From Acidobacteriota bacterium (GTDB taxonomy: Bacteria; Acidobacteriota; Terriglobia; Terriglobales; Acidobacteriaceae), in assembly GCA_021805025.1 (NCBI GenBank), contig JAJZGF010000005.1:17135-81134 (forward strand): DNA of 64,000 nucleotides, written 5' to 3'. How positions within the stretch are numbered: the first letter of the stretch is position 1; every line of letters begins with the position of its first letter. The notes beneath the pieces were generated by a model, which saw only the letters and a list, made by a program, of their open reading frames with translations, searched no databases and had not been told where the DNA came from. The translations under genes and the position numbers were made by a program. Positions 24,714 to 31,495 of this stretch are shown here, one piece after another.

Positions 24714-26060
24714 TTATCGCTTCGTGCGCGCGCCCCCTCGATGCGGCGCCGGCTTTTTCGAGCTTGGCTTGTCGGCAGCCAAATGCAGTCCAGTCGCCTT
24801 GCGTGCCGATACTGACAGGCCGCCAACCGTGTGCGCCGCCAGATCAACCGTAAAGGTGTCGATGGGATGCACAGTGGGCGGTGCGTTGCCGGCCGATGCC
24901 GGCGGAGTCACGGCAAGCGCCTCCACCTGAATGGCGTCTGCACTGACCGTGATGCGCAAAAAGCCATAGTCAGTGTCGTTGTATTGGTCGAGCGAGATCG
25001 TATTGCCCAGCCCGTCCGGCTCTGTGTGCGCGCCCGGCGTGGGCTTGCTGCCGTTGGGGCCGCGCTTCAGGCCCGGCAGGTTATAGTAGCCGCCGTTGCC
25101 CGCCACCACGCATGGAATCTGGCGTCCATCCGCATGCATCGTCCGCGTGTAGCGTTCATACAGATGCGCATGACCGGAGAGCACAAGGTCAGGCCAGATG
25201 CCTGCCTGCTGGCAACAGGTGTCAATCTCCTTCAGCATGCCCACGCTGGGAAAGTGCTGGCTGCTGCCTGTGAACGGCGGATGATGCACGGCAATAATCA
25301 GCGCCTGCGGATTTCTATTGTTGGGATCGGCCTTGCGCGCCGCCAGCGCAGCAGGCAGTTGGCTCTTGAGAAAATCAACCTGATCCGTTCCGATCTTTGG
25401 ATCGCTGAGCACGCCCGCCGATTCGCCCGTGTTCGAGTAAAGTCCGATGATGCGCGCGAACGGCGCGGTCAGCGTAAAGTAGACGCCCGGCTGCGTCATC
25501 GTGGTGCGTGCAAAGCTTGGCGCCGCAACCTGCGAAGTAGCCGTGCAGAAGTTATCGACAAATGGCTGCAGAGAGTAGCTGACCGGCTCTCTGCTGTACA
25601 TCACGCCATCATGATTGCCCGGAATGGCGAAGATCGGCGCGTCATAGTTACGATACGGGTCATAGAACTGCTCCGGGTAATAGAGTTCCTGCCCAAAGTA
25701 ATAGACCACGTCGCCCAGATGGTAAAAGAACGCGGGCAACCCCGTGGCAAACGTCTTGTTCGTCAGGTCGGCTGTCAGCGCATCCGCCACCGCAAGCTGC
25801 GGCTCCGGGCGGATGATTCCACCCGTATCGCCCACCGAGTGGAAAACCAGGCGGCCTGCCGCCTTGATCTCCGCCAGCGTGCTCGCCGGCAGCACCGTGC
25901 CAAGGTCCATCACCGGAGGGTCAACCCGCGGCGTGGGAATCGGCTCGATAATCTGCGTGGCGCGCAGCTTGGTATCGGCTCGGATGTCGCTTGCGCTGTA
26001 AGTGTAAAAGTTGTCGGCCGTGTAGGTCGGGTTGGCAAAGGCAAATGCGGTTTTGGACAT
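24714..26060 (-). CDS. Calcineurin-like metallophosphoesterase
   Basis: The 448-residue protein has the five metal-binding blocks of calcineurin-like phosphoesterases: VGDTGG, HLGDVVYYFG, PGNHDGV, AVHHPPF and SGHAHLYERY. No clear signal peptide is seen, although relatives of purple acid phosphatases are usually exported. The C-terminus is Lys/Pro-rich and ends ARTKR. A much longer frame extends upstream but would run antisense through the ABC gene, so I chose the ATG at 26060. It converges with the GH32 gene. Confidence 0.85.
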   Translation of the reverse strand: MSKTAFAFANPTYTADNFYTYSASDIRADTKLRATQIIEPIPTPRVDPPVMDLGTVLPASTLAEIKAAGRLVFHSVGDTGGIIRPEPQLAVADALTADLTNKTFATGLPAFFYHLGDVVYYFGQELYYPEQFYDPYRNYDAPIFAIPGNHDGVMYSREPVSYSLQPFVDNFCTATSQVAAPSFARTTMTQPGVYFTLTAPFARIIGLYSNTGESAGVLSDPKIGTDQVDFLKSQLPAALAARKADPNNRNPQALIIAVHHPPFTGSSQHFPSVGMLKEIDTCCQQAGIWPDLVLSGHAHLYERYTRTMHADGRQIPCVVAGNGGYYNLPGLKRGPNGSKPTPGAHTEPDGLGNTISLDQYNDTDYGFLRITVSADAIQVEALAVTPPASAGNAPPTVHPIDTFTVDLAAHTVGGLSVSARKATGLHLAADKPSSKKPAPHRGGARTKR

Positions 26061-26195
26061 GGGGGAAGGTCCTCTCTCCGTCTGAAGTCGCTGCGCACGC
26101 GCAGCCTGCTTCCGGCAGAGCCATGCCGGCTCCGCCAGCGTGCCGGAATTATACGCCGGGCTCAGTGAACGGAAGATGATCCGCCGTTCCGCACC

Positions 26196-27035
26196 ATGTA
26201 CCATGCACTCATGGCCCAGGAACTCATGGCCCAGGGCGAAGCCATCGTCGCACTCGATGCAGTCTGCAGGAGCTACCCGCGCCGCATCGGCGCGCACATC
26301 CAGCACCACACCGTCGTCGATCGCGTCTCGTTCTCCATCGCACCCGGAGAAACCCTCGGCCTGGTCGGCGAATCCGGCTCCGGCAAAACCACCCTCGCCC
26401 GCATGATCCTCGGCCTCGTCGCGCCCACCTCGGGCAGCATCCGCGTCCACGGCGTCGACCTCGCCCGCGCCACCCATGCCGAAATGCGCGCCCTTCGCCG
26501 CCAGATGCAGCCCGTCTTCCAGGACCCCTACGCCGCCCTCAACCCCCGCATGAAGGTCCTCGACATCCTCACCGAGCCCTTCGCCATCCACGGCGAAGCC
26601 GCCGGCGTCGATCGCTCCCGCGCCGCGCGCCGCACCCGCGCCGCCGAGTTACTCGCGGAAGTGGGCTTGGACGAGTCGGCCCTTTCGCGCTACCCGCATC
26701 AGTTCTCCGGCGGCCAGCGCCAGCGCATCAACATTGCCCGCGCCCTCGCCCTGCGCCCCAGCCTGCTCATCCTCGATGAGCCCGTATCGGCCCTCGACGT
26801 CAGCGTCGGCGCGCAGATCGTCAACCTGCTCCGCGCGCTCCAGCGCGACCACGGCCTCACCTACCTCTTCATCTCCCACTCCATGCCGCTCGTCCGCTAC
26901 CTCGCCACCCGCATCGCCGTCCTGCGGCATGGCCGCCTCATCGAAACCGGCGAAGCCGAAGCCCTCTGCGCCACACCCCGCGAGGAATACACCCGCCAAC
27001 TCCTCGCCGCCACACCAGAACTCGCCGTCGCCTGA
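26196..27035 (+). CDS. ABC transporter ATP-binding protein (OppF/DppF-like), orphan
   Basis: The 279-residue protein has a Walker A motif GESGSGKTT, Q-loop VFQDPYAALNPR, signature FSGGQRQR, Walker B LLILDEP followed by the D-loop SALD, and the switch His in ISHSM. The VFQDPYAALNPRM segment is specific to oligopeptide/dipeptide importer ATPases. No permease or binding-protein gene is adjacent, so its partners must be encoded elsewhere. The start at 26196 has further in-frame Met codons at residues 6 and 11 that could be used instead. Confidence 0.88.
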   Translation: MYHALMAQELMAQGEAIVALDAVCRSYPRRIGAHIQHHTVVDRVSFSIAPGETLGLVGESGSGKTTLARMILGLVAPTSGSIRVHGVDLARATHAEMRALRRQMQPVFQDPYAALNPRMKVLDILTEPFAIHGEAAGVDRSRAARRTRAAELLAEVGLDESALSRYPHQFSGGQRQRINIARALALRPSLLILDEPVSALDVSVGAQIVNLLRALQRDHGLTYLFISHSMPLVRYLATRIAVLRHGRLIETGEAEALCATPREEYTRQLLAATPELAVA

Positions 27036-27118
27036 GCAACCACGCCTCTCACTGCAAGCAAATCCTCCAGATACAGCACTAAGACTTCAGGAGAGTAATA
27101 TTCACCCGAGCGAGATTT

Positions 27119-27160
27119 TGTGTGCCCCAGGTCTCAAAAACGAGACCTGGGCCACCCGCC
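27119..27160. repeat. Palindromic element, GGGTGCCCCA family (copy 2)
   Basis: CCCAGGTCTC (27126-27135), loop AAAAAC, GAGACCTGGG (27142-27151), preceded by TGTGC. It is immediately before the Mrr-like gene; the Shine-Dalgarno sequence GAGGAGG of that gene lies just past the repeat. Confidence 0.75.
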
Positions 27161-27172
27161 ACGAGGAGGTTA

Positions 27173-28189
27173 GTGGCCAACGAACATCAGATGTGGGGGA
27201 TTCACGGAGGGCGCACCGGAGACGCCGATACACTTTTTCTGCAAGGAGGGTGTGTTGCTCTCGGCTGGCATACCGTAGGTGATTTGAGCAAACTACCTGC
27301 CAACCGTGAGGGGTTCAAAAGCCGCGTGGCTGAGGTATTCCCGACCATGAAGCAGGGTGCTGTTCCGGTCAGCGCCGGACAGCTCTATCGGTTTGTATAT
27401 GAGGCCAAGATTGGCGATATTGTCGTCTATCCCTCCAAGAGCGACAGACATATCCATATCGGTCGCATTGAAGGCGACTACGAATACAGCCCTAAGGAAG
27501 AGATCACCTACCCTAACCACCGAAAGGTGAAATGGCTCAAAAATTTACCCCGCACCTATTTTTCTCAAGGCGCGTTGCATGAGATCGGGTCGGCGATGAG
27601 CTTTTTCGCGGTCAAAACGTACTCTGATGAATTCTTAGCTGCTATCGAGGGCAAAGGCGTTTCGGTTCCAGTCGCACAAGATGAAACTGTTGCCCTTGTT
27701 GTGAGCGACATTGAAGATCAGACCAACGATTACGTTCTGAAAAAGCTTGCGCAGGAATTGAAAGGCGGCTCTTTCGAGGATTTTGTCGCCCACCTTCTAC
27801 AGGCGATGGGGTATAAGACTCAGCAGCCTAAGCGCTGTAAGGGAGCTGATGGTGGGGTCGATATAATCGCCCACAAAGACGAACTCGGTTTTGAGCCGCC
27901 TATCATCAAGGTTCAGGTCAAAAGTACAGAAGCGAAAAGCGGTGACCAGGAGGTGACCGCGCTATATGGCAAATGCAATCCTGACGAGAAGGCGCTCTTT
28001 ATTACTCTTGGCGAGTTCACAAATCAAGCTGAGAACTTTGCACGGAATAAGCCCAATCTCCGTCTAATCCGTGGCGATGAACTTGTGGGGCTTATTTTTC
28101 TGCACTACGAAAAATTTGATAGCCGCTATAAGGGACTTCTTCCCCTCAAGAGGGTTTATATTCCTGATCCAGAAGAGGCAGAAGAGTAA
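27173..28189 (+). CDS. Mrr-like restriction endonuclease with an N-terminal recognition-type domain
   Basis: The C-terminal half has the Mrr catalytic core: GGSFEDFVAHLLQAMGYKTQQ, then GADGGVDIIA and KVQVKST, giving the D-QxK nuclease motif at about residues 235-260. Mrr enzymes cut methylated or foreign DNA. The N-terminal half (MWGIHGGRTGDADTLFL, GDIVVYPSKSDRHIHIGRIEG) recalls EVE/PUA-like modules that read modified bases, which is inference. GTG at 27173 follows GAGGAGG closely; ATG at 27191 is the alternative. No methyltransferase is nearby. Codon use is less GC-biased than in neighbouring genes, suggesting recent transfer. Confidence 0.82.
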   Translation: MANEHQMWGIHGGRTGDADTLFLQGGCVALGWHTVGDLSKLPANREGFKSRVAEVFPTMKQGAVPVSAGQLYRFVYEAKIGDIVVYPSKSDRHIHIGRIEGDYEYSPKEEITYPNHRKVKWLKNLPRTYFSQGALHEIGSAMSFFAVKTYSDEFLAAIEGKGVSVPVAQDETVALVVSDIEDQTNDYVLKKLAQELKGGSFEDFVAHLLQAMGYKTQQPKRCKGADGGVDIIAHKDELGFEPPIIKVQVKSTEAKSGDQEVTALYGKCNPDEKALFITLGEFTNQAENFARNKPNLRLIRGDELVGLIFLHYEKFDSRYKGLLPLKRVYIPDPEEAEE

Positions 28190-28303
28190 GCCGTACAGCG
28201 TCTCGGAAGGGGATCTTCTTTCTATCACTGAGCAATAAGGGCGGAGAGCGGGTTCCATTTCCCAAAGACGTTTCCGTTCTTGTCCTCGTGGTGTTCGTCT
28301 TGG

Positions 28304-28345
28304 CCGGGTGCCCCAGGTCTCGATTCTGAGACCTGGGATCGTAAG
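28304..28345. repeat. Palindromic element, GGGTGCCCCA family (copy 3)
   Basis: GCCGGGTGCC precedes the perfect stem CCCAGGTCTC (28312-28321) / GAGACCTGGG (28328-28337) with loop GATTCT. Arms and loop are identical to the copy inside the dehydrogenase gene at 58202-58227. Confidence 0.8.
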
Positions 28346-28430
28346 AACTCCTCCAAGGTACGGATCACACGCATACACGTGAGGCCGGTGGCCCGGCTCC
28401 CGGGACGCTGGATCCACCACAAAAAATGGT

Positions 28431-28480
28431 TGCCCCAGGTGCCTCGCATCTGGGCACCTGGGAGACCACGAACCTCAACC
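28431..28480. repeat. Palindromic element, GGGTGCCCCA family (copy 4)
   Basis: CCCAGGTGCC (28434-28443) and GGCACCTGGG (28453-28462) form a perfect 10-bp stem, followed by AGACCACGAACCTCAA, the tail also seen in copy 1. The inner half of the arms differs from copies 2 and 3 on both sides in a compensating way. Confidence 0.75.
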
Positions 28481-28488
28481 GGGCGGGT

Positions 28489-28568
28489 GGCCCCGGTCTC
28501 AGGTGAGAGTTTACCTGGCCGAGGGTGCCCCTCGCATTTGGGGACCGGGGATCGCCACAGACCTCAAC
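28489..28568. repeat. Compound palindromic element (copy 5)
   Basis: The outer arms are CCCCGGTC (28491-28498) and GACCGGGG (28543-28550). Inside are two smaller hairpins, AGGT/ACCT (28501-28516) and CCCC-TCGCATTT-GGGG (28528-28543). The tail CGCCACAGACCTCAAC resembles the tail of copies 1 and 4. It may be one element inserted into or fused with another. Confidence 0.6.
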
Positions 28569-28622
28569 TGCCGGGAACAAATCACCACGGTCTCGATCCG
28601 TCCCGGCAAACGGGCATCGCGC

Positions 28623-28684
28623 AGCAAGAACTTTTCCGACCCGAGATCGTACCCTCCCGCCCAAGCGAAGCCTGGACGGGGCAC
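28623..28684. repeat. 62-base direct repeat, unit 1
   Basis: The unit starts AGCAAGAACTTTTCC and ends in CGAAGCCTGGACGGGGCAC. It matches 30166-30229 with a handful of substitutions and a two-base gap. Both units lie next to palindromic elements and flank the ArsR-AHSA1-DoxX operon. Confidence 0.65.
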
Positions 28685-28821
28685 CCCCACTGGTGGGAAG
28701 GCATGTCGCAAGTATTTTGGGGCGCGGCCACCCGCAGAGGATCAACCAGCGCAGGTGTCGGGGATCAGAGAACAGAAATCAAGAATCGCAAAATTCACAC
28801 TTGACATTAGCTGGACAATAA

Positions 28822-28837
28822 ACAACCATATGGTTGT
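28822..28837 (+). promoter_or_regulatory. Perfect 16-bp palindrome over the arsR start codon
   Basis: ACAACCATATGGTTGT is perfectly symmetric and its right arm begins with the ATG of the ArsR gene. ArsR proteins autoregulate through such sites, so this is a likely operator that would also block ribosome access if transcription is leaderless. TTGACA at 28801-28806 is a candidate -35 box. Confidence 0.55.
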
Positions 28838-29183
28838 GAATGATCTGAATACAACATTCGCGGCTTTGTCGGATCCAACCCGGCGAGCGATGCTCAAACG
28901 GCTTTCACGCGGCCCTGCAACTGTGCATGGACTGACGGAACCGTTTGCCCTCTCACAGCAGATGATTTCAAAACATATTGCCTACCTGGTGCGGGCGCGG
29001 ATTGTGATCAAGACGAAGCGTGGACGAGAGAGTGTGTGCACGCTCAGGCCAGAGGCGATCAAGGCAGTCAGCGAATGGGCGATGAGCTATCGCCGATTCT
29101 GGGAAGAGAGTTTCGACAAATTGAATGTAGTTGTAAACCAAATGAAGAAAGAGGAGGTCAGAGATGACAGAAAACATGGTTAA
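28830..29183 (+). CDS. ArsR-family winged-helix regulator
   Basis: The 117-residue protein has the ArsR fold: FAALSDPTRRAMLKRLSRGPATVHGLTEPFALSQQMISKHIAYLVRA, recognition helix at LSQQMISKHIAYL, and wing IKTKRGRESVCTL. No metal-binding Cys pair is evident. ATG 28830 is chosen because the domain starts at once; the frame is open further upstream but only through repeats. No Shine-Dalgarno sequence precedes it. It overlaps the next gene by 20 bases. Codon use is less GC-rich than the chromosome around it. Confidence 0.9.
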   Translation: MVVNDLNTTFAALSDPTRRAMLKRLSRGPATVHGLTEPFALSQQMISKHIAYLVRARIVIKTKRGRESVCTLRPEAIKAVSEWAMSYRRFWEESFDKLNVVVNQMKKEEVRDDRKHG

Positions 29184-29673
29184 CGAGACAGAGCGGATGA
29201 TTGTGACACGAGTTTTTGATGCCCCACGCGAGCTGGTTTGGAAGGCGTGGACTGACCCGAAATATGTGATGCAGTGGTGGGGGCCAACGGGCTTCACCTC
29301 GCCTGTTTGTAAGATGGATTTTCGCGTTGGGGGAAAATTCCTCTGCTGCATGAAGACGCCGGATGGGCAGGAGTTCTGGAATGCAGGTGAATACCACGAG
29401 ATTGTTCTGCACGAGAAGATCGTTTCCTCGATGTACTTTTCCGACTCGAAGGGCAACAAAATCGAGCCTGCGGAATTAGGGATAGAACATGAGGCTATAG
29501 ACGGTGCGTACGACGTGACCATCTTTGAGGATCTCGGAAACGGTCAGACAAAACTTACCTTCATTGGAAATGAACCCATGGAGAGCGCGAAAAATAGCGG
29601 TCAACTCGAGGGCTGGAACCAGATACTCGATAAAGTTGCCGCGGTTCTTGCGGGGCTGGCGCAGGCGAAGTAA
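29164..29673 (+). CDS. AHSA1/SRPBCC domain protein
   Basis: The 169-residue protein has the AHSA1-type SRPBCC pattern: IVTRVFDAPRELVWKAWTDPKYVMQWWGP, FRVGGKFLCCMKTPDG, YHEIVLHEKIVSSMYF and a final helix GWNQILDKVAAVLAGL. The fold forms a hydrophobic cavity; members paired with ArsR regulators are of unknown ligand. GAGGAGG precedes the ATG. It is the second gene of an ArsR-AHSA1-DoxX operon and parallels the ArsR-SRPBCC pair at about 20 kb. Confidence 0.88.
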   Translation: MTENMVNETERMIVTRVFDAPRELVWKAWTDPKYVMQWWGPTGFTSPVCKMDFRVGGKFLCCMKTPDGQEFWNAGEYHEIVLHEKIVSSMYFSDSKGNKIEPAELGIEHEAIDGAYDVTIFEDLGNGQTKLTFIGNEPMESAKNSGQLEGWNQILDKVAAVLAGLAQAK

Positions 29674-29727
29674 GACATTTCCTCTGGTATTCTCATCGCA
29701 TCGCAATCGCATTTTAGGAGGTGCGCC

Positions 29728-30114
29728 ATGAAGATCGCCATTGTGATTGCCCGCGTCCTGCTCGGGTTCGTGTTTGCCGCTGCTGGTCTAGTTAGCGTTC
29801 TTAAGCTTGGCAAGATGGGCGGAATGCCAGGTGATGCCACCACCTTCCTGACCTTGATGGTGGCGCATAACTACACCACCTTCGTCGCGCTCGTTATGCT
29901 GATGGGTGGCCTGCTGCTTCTGGTGGGCCGCTTTGTTCCATTGGGCCTTGTGCTCCTTGGGCCGATCCTTGTTAATATCCTTCTGTTCCATTTCCTGTTT
30001 CACGTACCGGGTAGCCCTACGGGACTGGTCTGCACCGCGCTTGAAGTCTTTCTCATCTGGGGATATTGGTCCAGCTTCCGCGGGATATTTGCTGCGACAC
30101 CAAAGATCTTCTAG
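29728..30114 (+). CDS. DoxX-like membrane protein
   Basis: The 128-residue product has four membrane helices (about residues 5-22, 43-63, 68-90 and 100-122). The N-terminal ARVLLGFVFAAAGLVSVLKL segment is that of DoxX-like proteins. Some DoxX proteins take part in thiosulfate oxidation or oxidative stress resistance, but this short type is uncharacterised. AGGAGG lies before the ATG. It follows the AHSA1 gene by about 50 bases and is probably co-transcribed. Confidence 0.8.
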   Translation: MKIAIVIARVLLGFVFAAAGLVSVLKLGKMGGMPGDATTFLTLMVAHNYTTFVALVMLMGGLLLLVGRFVPLGLVLLGPILVNILLFHFLFHVPGSPTGLVCTALEVFLIWGYWSSFRGIFAATPKIF

Positions 30115-30120
30115 AACAGC

Positions 30121-30165
30121 CGGGGTGCCCCACTCTAGCCGCGTCTTTTGCGGCTAGGGTGGGAT
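30121..30165. repeat. Palindromic element, GGGTGCCCCA family (copy 6)
   Basis: GGGTGCC precedes CCCACTCTAGCCGC (30129-30142) and GCGGCTAGGGTGGG (30150-30163), a 14-bp stem with one G-T pair. It has the same architecture as copy 1 but different inner arm sequence on both sides. It directly abuts repeat unit 2. Confidence 0.75.
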
Positions 30166-30229
30166 AGCAAGAGCTTTTCCCCGACCCGAGCTTGTACCTT
30201 CCCGCCCAAGCGAAGCTTGGACAGGGCAC
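30166..30229. repeat. 62-base direct repeat, unit 2
   Basis: The unit starts AGCAAGAGCTTTTCC and ends CGAAGCTTGGACAGGGCAC, matching unit 1 at 28623-28684. The pair brackets the ArsR-AHSA1-DoxX operon and could allow its loss or duplication by recombination. Confidence 0.65.
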
Positions 30230-30260
30230 CTGCTTGTCGTGTGCGGGGTGAGGTTTGTGG

Positions 30261-30305
30261 TATCCCACCCAAGCCGTCCGATGGACGTCATGGATGGGAC
30301 ACCCA
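30261..30305. repeat. Weaker palindromic element (copy 7)
   Basis: TCCCACCCA (30263-30271) and TGGATGGGA (30291-30299) pair at eight of nine positions, with GTCC-GAT-GGAC inside. It resembles the degenerate element after osmC. Confidence 0.5.
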
Positions 30306-30545
30306 GACTTGTTGGGATGCTGAGCGCCAAAAACTCATGAGTGGGCCACCCGCCTTCCGATTCGCAGTAGCGGGAAACGCGCCTGCGGGGCATCCGCGTG
30401 TTTGGCGGAATTTTCCGGGCGCACCATCTGCTGGTTTTCAGCACAACCGGTCGTACATTCCCTTGGCATGCGATGACGCGTTTTCAAGGCGTGAGCGCGG
30501 ATGCGCCGGCCAGCAGTTCGAGAATGCGACGCCTGGAAATTGTTA

Positions 30546-30947
30546 TTACTGACCTGCCGGGGCCGCCTTCTTGTGCTCTGTGAAGATGTGCGCTTGATGA
30601 CAGTTCACGCACGTCTTGCCTTGCATGAAGGGATCAGACTTCAGTTGTGCCACCTGATCGGTGTGACAGGTCTCGCATGTGCTTAACCCCGGCTTGCCCG
30701 CGAAGTCCGCTGCGGTTGTCTCGCCATGGCACACGGTGCATTCCACACCGTTGGCGGCATGCGGGCTGGCTTTCCATTGGTCATATATCACCTTATGGCA
30801 GGTGGCACAGGTATCCCCGGCTGGAAGCAGCCGATGGTGGATATGCGTGGGTTTATCCTGCTGAGCAATGGCAGGTTGGACGGCAGCAGCCAAAAAGAGA
30901 AAAAGGAGCAGGGCGGAGCCGAACATACACTTGCGGAAACTATTCAC
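30546..30947 (-). CDS. Exported tetraheme c-type cytochrome
   Basis: The 133-residue protein has a signal peptide (ALLLFLFLAAAVQPAIAQ) and four CxxCH heme sites: CATCH, CTVCH, CETCH and CVNCH. Several extra His residues (THIHHRLL, SPHAANG, HQAHIFTEH) are candidates for second axial ligands. Small cytochromes of this type carry electrons in the periplasm between quinol oxidases and terminal reductases. The gene stands alone. AGGAGG precedes the ATG. A CRP/FNR-like site lies about 60 bases upstream of the start. Confidence 0.88.
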   Translation of the reverse strand: MNSFRKCMFGSALLLFLFLAAAVQPAIAQQDKPTHIHHRLLPAGDTCATCHKVIYDQWKASPHAANGVECTVCHGETTAADFAGKPGLSTCETCHTDQVAQLKSDPFMQGKTCVNCHQAHIFTEHKKAAPAGQ

Positions 30948-31495
30948 GGAAAAGTCCTCCTGAGTACGATGTCGCAGTATTGAACCGGCGACGGCTGCCG
31001 ATCAGTGACACATATCACGTCTCACCGGAACGCGATCTTCGCACTGCCCGCGAGGTCTGCCAAATGAATGGGCACAAACCTCGCCTTATACCGCTGTCTG
31101 CCGCTACGGTCGTGCAGATTCACGCGCTATGATGCGCCTTTTCGCTACCGCCTCGGCTGAGGCGTTGCTGTCACCAGAGTCGGCCCAACCGCACAACGGG
31201 CAGCTTACCGAGCCTTTAAGGAACCCTGTCCGGCCGTTCCAACATGAGGGCGAACACCCAAAGCCCCCATCGAGCAAATGGGGTGCGGCTCTTGGGGAGT
31301 CACGCGCAAGCCGGGACTTATCCGTCCATTCGTCAGATCAGTACTCCGAAACGCTCATCGCGCCCGGATTCCGCACTCCGGGCGCATGCCCAATCGAGTG
31401 TGGCGACGATTTGCTCCGGTACCCATACGCACCACGGCCCACCCCGCGCAAGGCAAGCGCCTTCGCAATGGTGGGCCGCTATTGTCTTCTATCGC
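30948..31495. other. Gene-free interval with several hairpins; possible structured RNA
   Basis: No coding frame here looks real. Strong hairpins are present: CGCCTC/GAGGCG (31149-31164), CCCCAT/ATGGGG (31265-31283), a perfect 9-bp stem GCGCCCGGA/TCCGGGCGC (31360-31385), and GGCCCACC/GGTGGGCC (31436-31477). GAGCC (31210-31214) and GGCTC (31287-31291) could enclose the second one. The last may end the FKBP transcript. The density suggests a non-coding RNA or more repeats; I cannot assign a family. Confidence 0.35.
31004..31019 (-). promoter_or_regulatory. CRP/FNR-like site upstream of the tetraheme cytochrome gene
   Basis: AGTGA-N6-TCACG matches the CRP consensus TGTGA-N6-TCACA at eight of ten positions and is symmetric (GTGA/TCAC). 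Its centre lies about 65 bases upstream of the start codon. A related site precedes the other tetraheme gene. Binding is inference. Confidence 0.35.

Larger units (their letters stand above)
28190..28829. other. Gene-free, repeat-dense interval upstream of the second arsR
   Basis: No supported gene is present in these 640 bases, although several frames stay open by chance. The interval holds three palindromic elements and one unit of a 62-base direct repeat, all described separately. The last 60 bases look like an ordinary promoter region, with TTGACA at 28801. Confidence 0.7.
30115..30545. other. Gene-free interval with palindromes between the DoxX and cytochrome genes
   Basis: These 430 bases have no convincing coding frame. 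They contain one palindromic element (30121-30165), the second 62-base repeat unit (30166-30229) and a weaker palindrome (30261-30305). The remainder, about 30310-30545, shows only weak GC-rich inverted repeats. Confidence 0.65.

Noticed and set aside
26061..26591. N-terminal half of the phosphoesterase frame extending to 26591
   Set aside because: The extension runs antisense through the ABC ATPase gene and is Asp/Gly/Ala-rich without motifs; the phosphoesterase domain begins after 26060.
28304..28568. CRISPR array
   Set aside because: Three similar hairpins occur close together, but spacing is irregular, the repeats differ in their arms and no cas gene is present.
28503..28829. N-terminal extension of the second ArsR protein
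   Set aside because: The extra residues are encoded by palindromic and direct repeats; the ArsR domain begins at the ATG at 28830.
31149..31385. 4.5S/SRP RNA, tmRNA or 6S RNA
   Set aside because: Hairpins are present but the conserved SRP loop bases, the tmRNA tRNA-like ends and a convincing 6S closing stem with central bubble are not recognisable.
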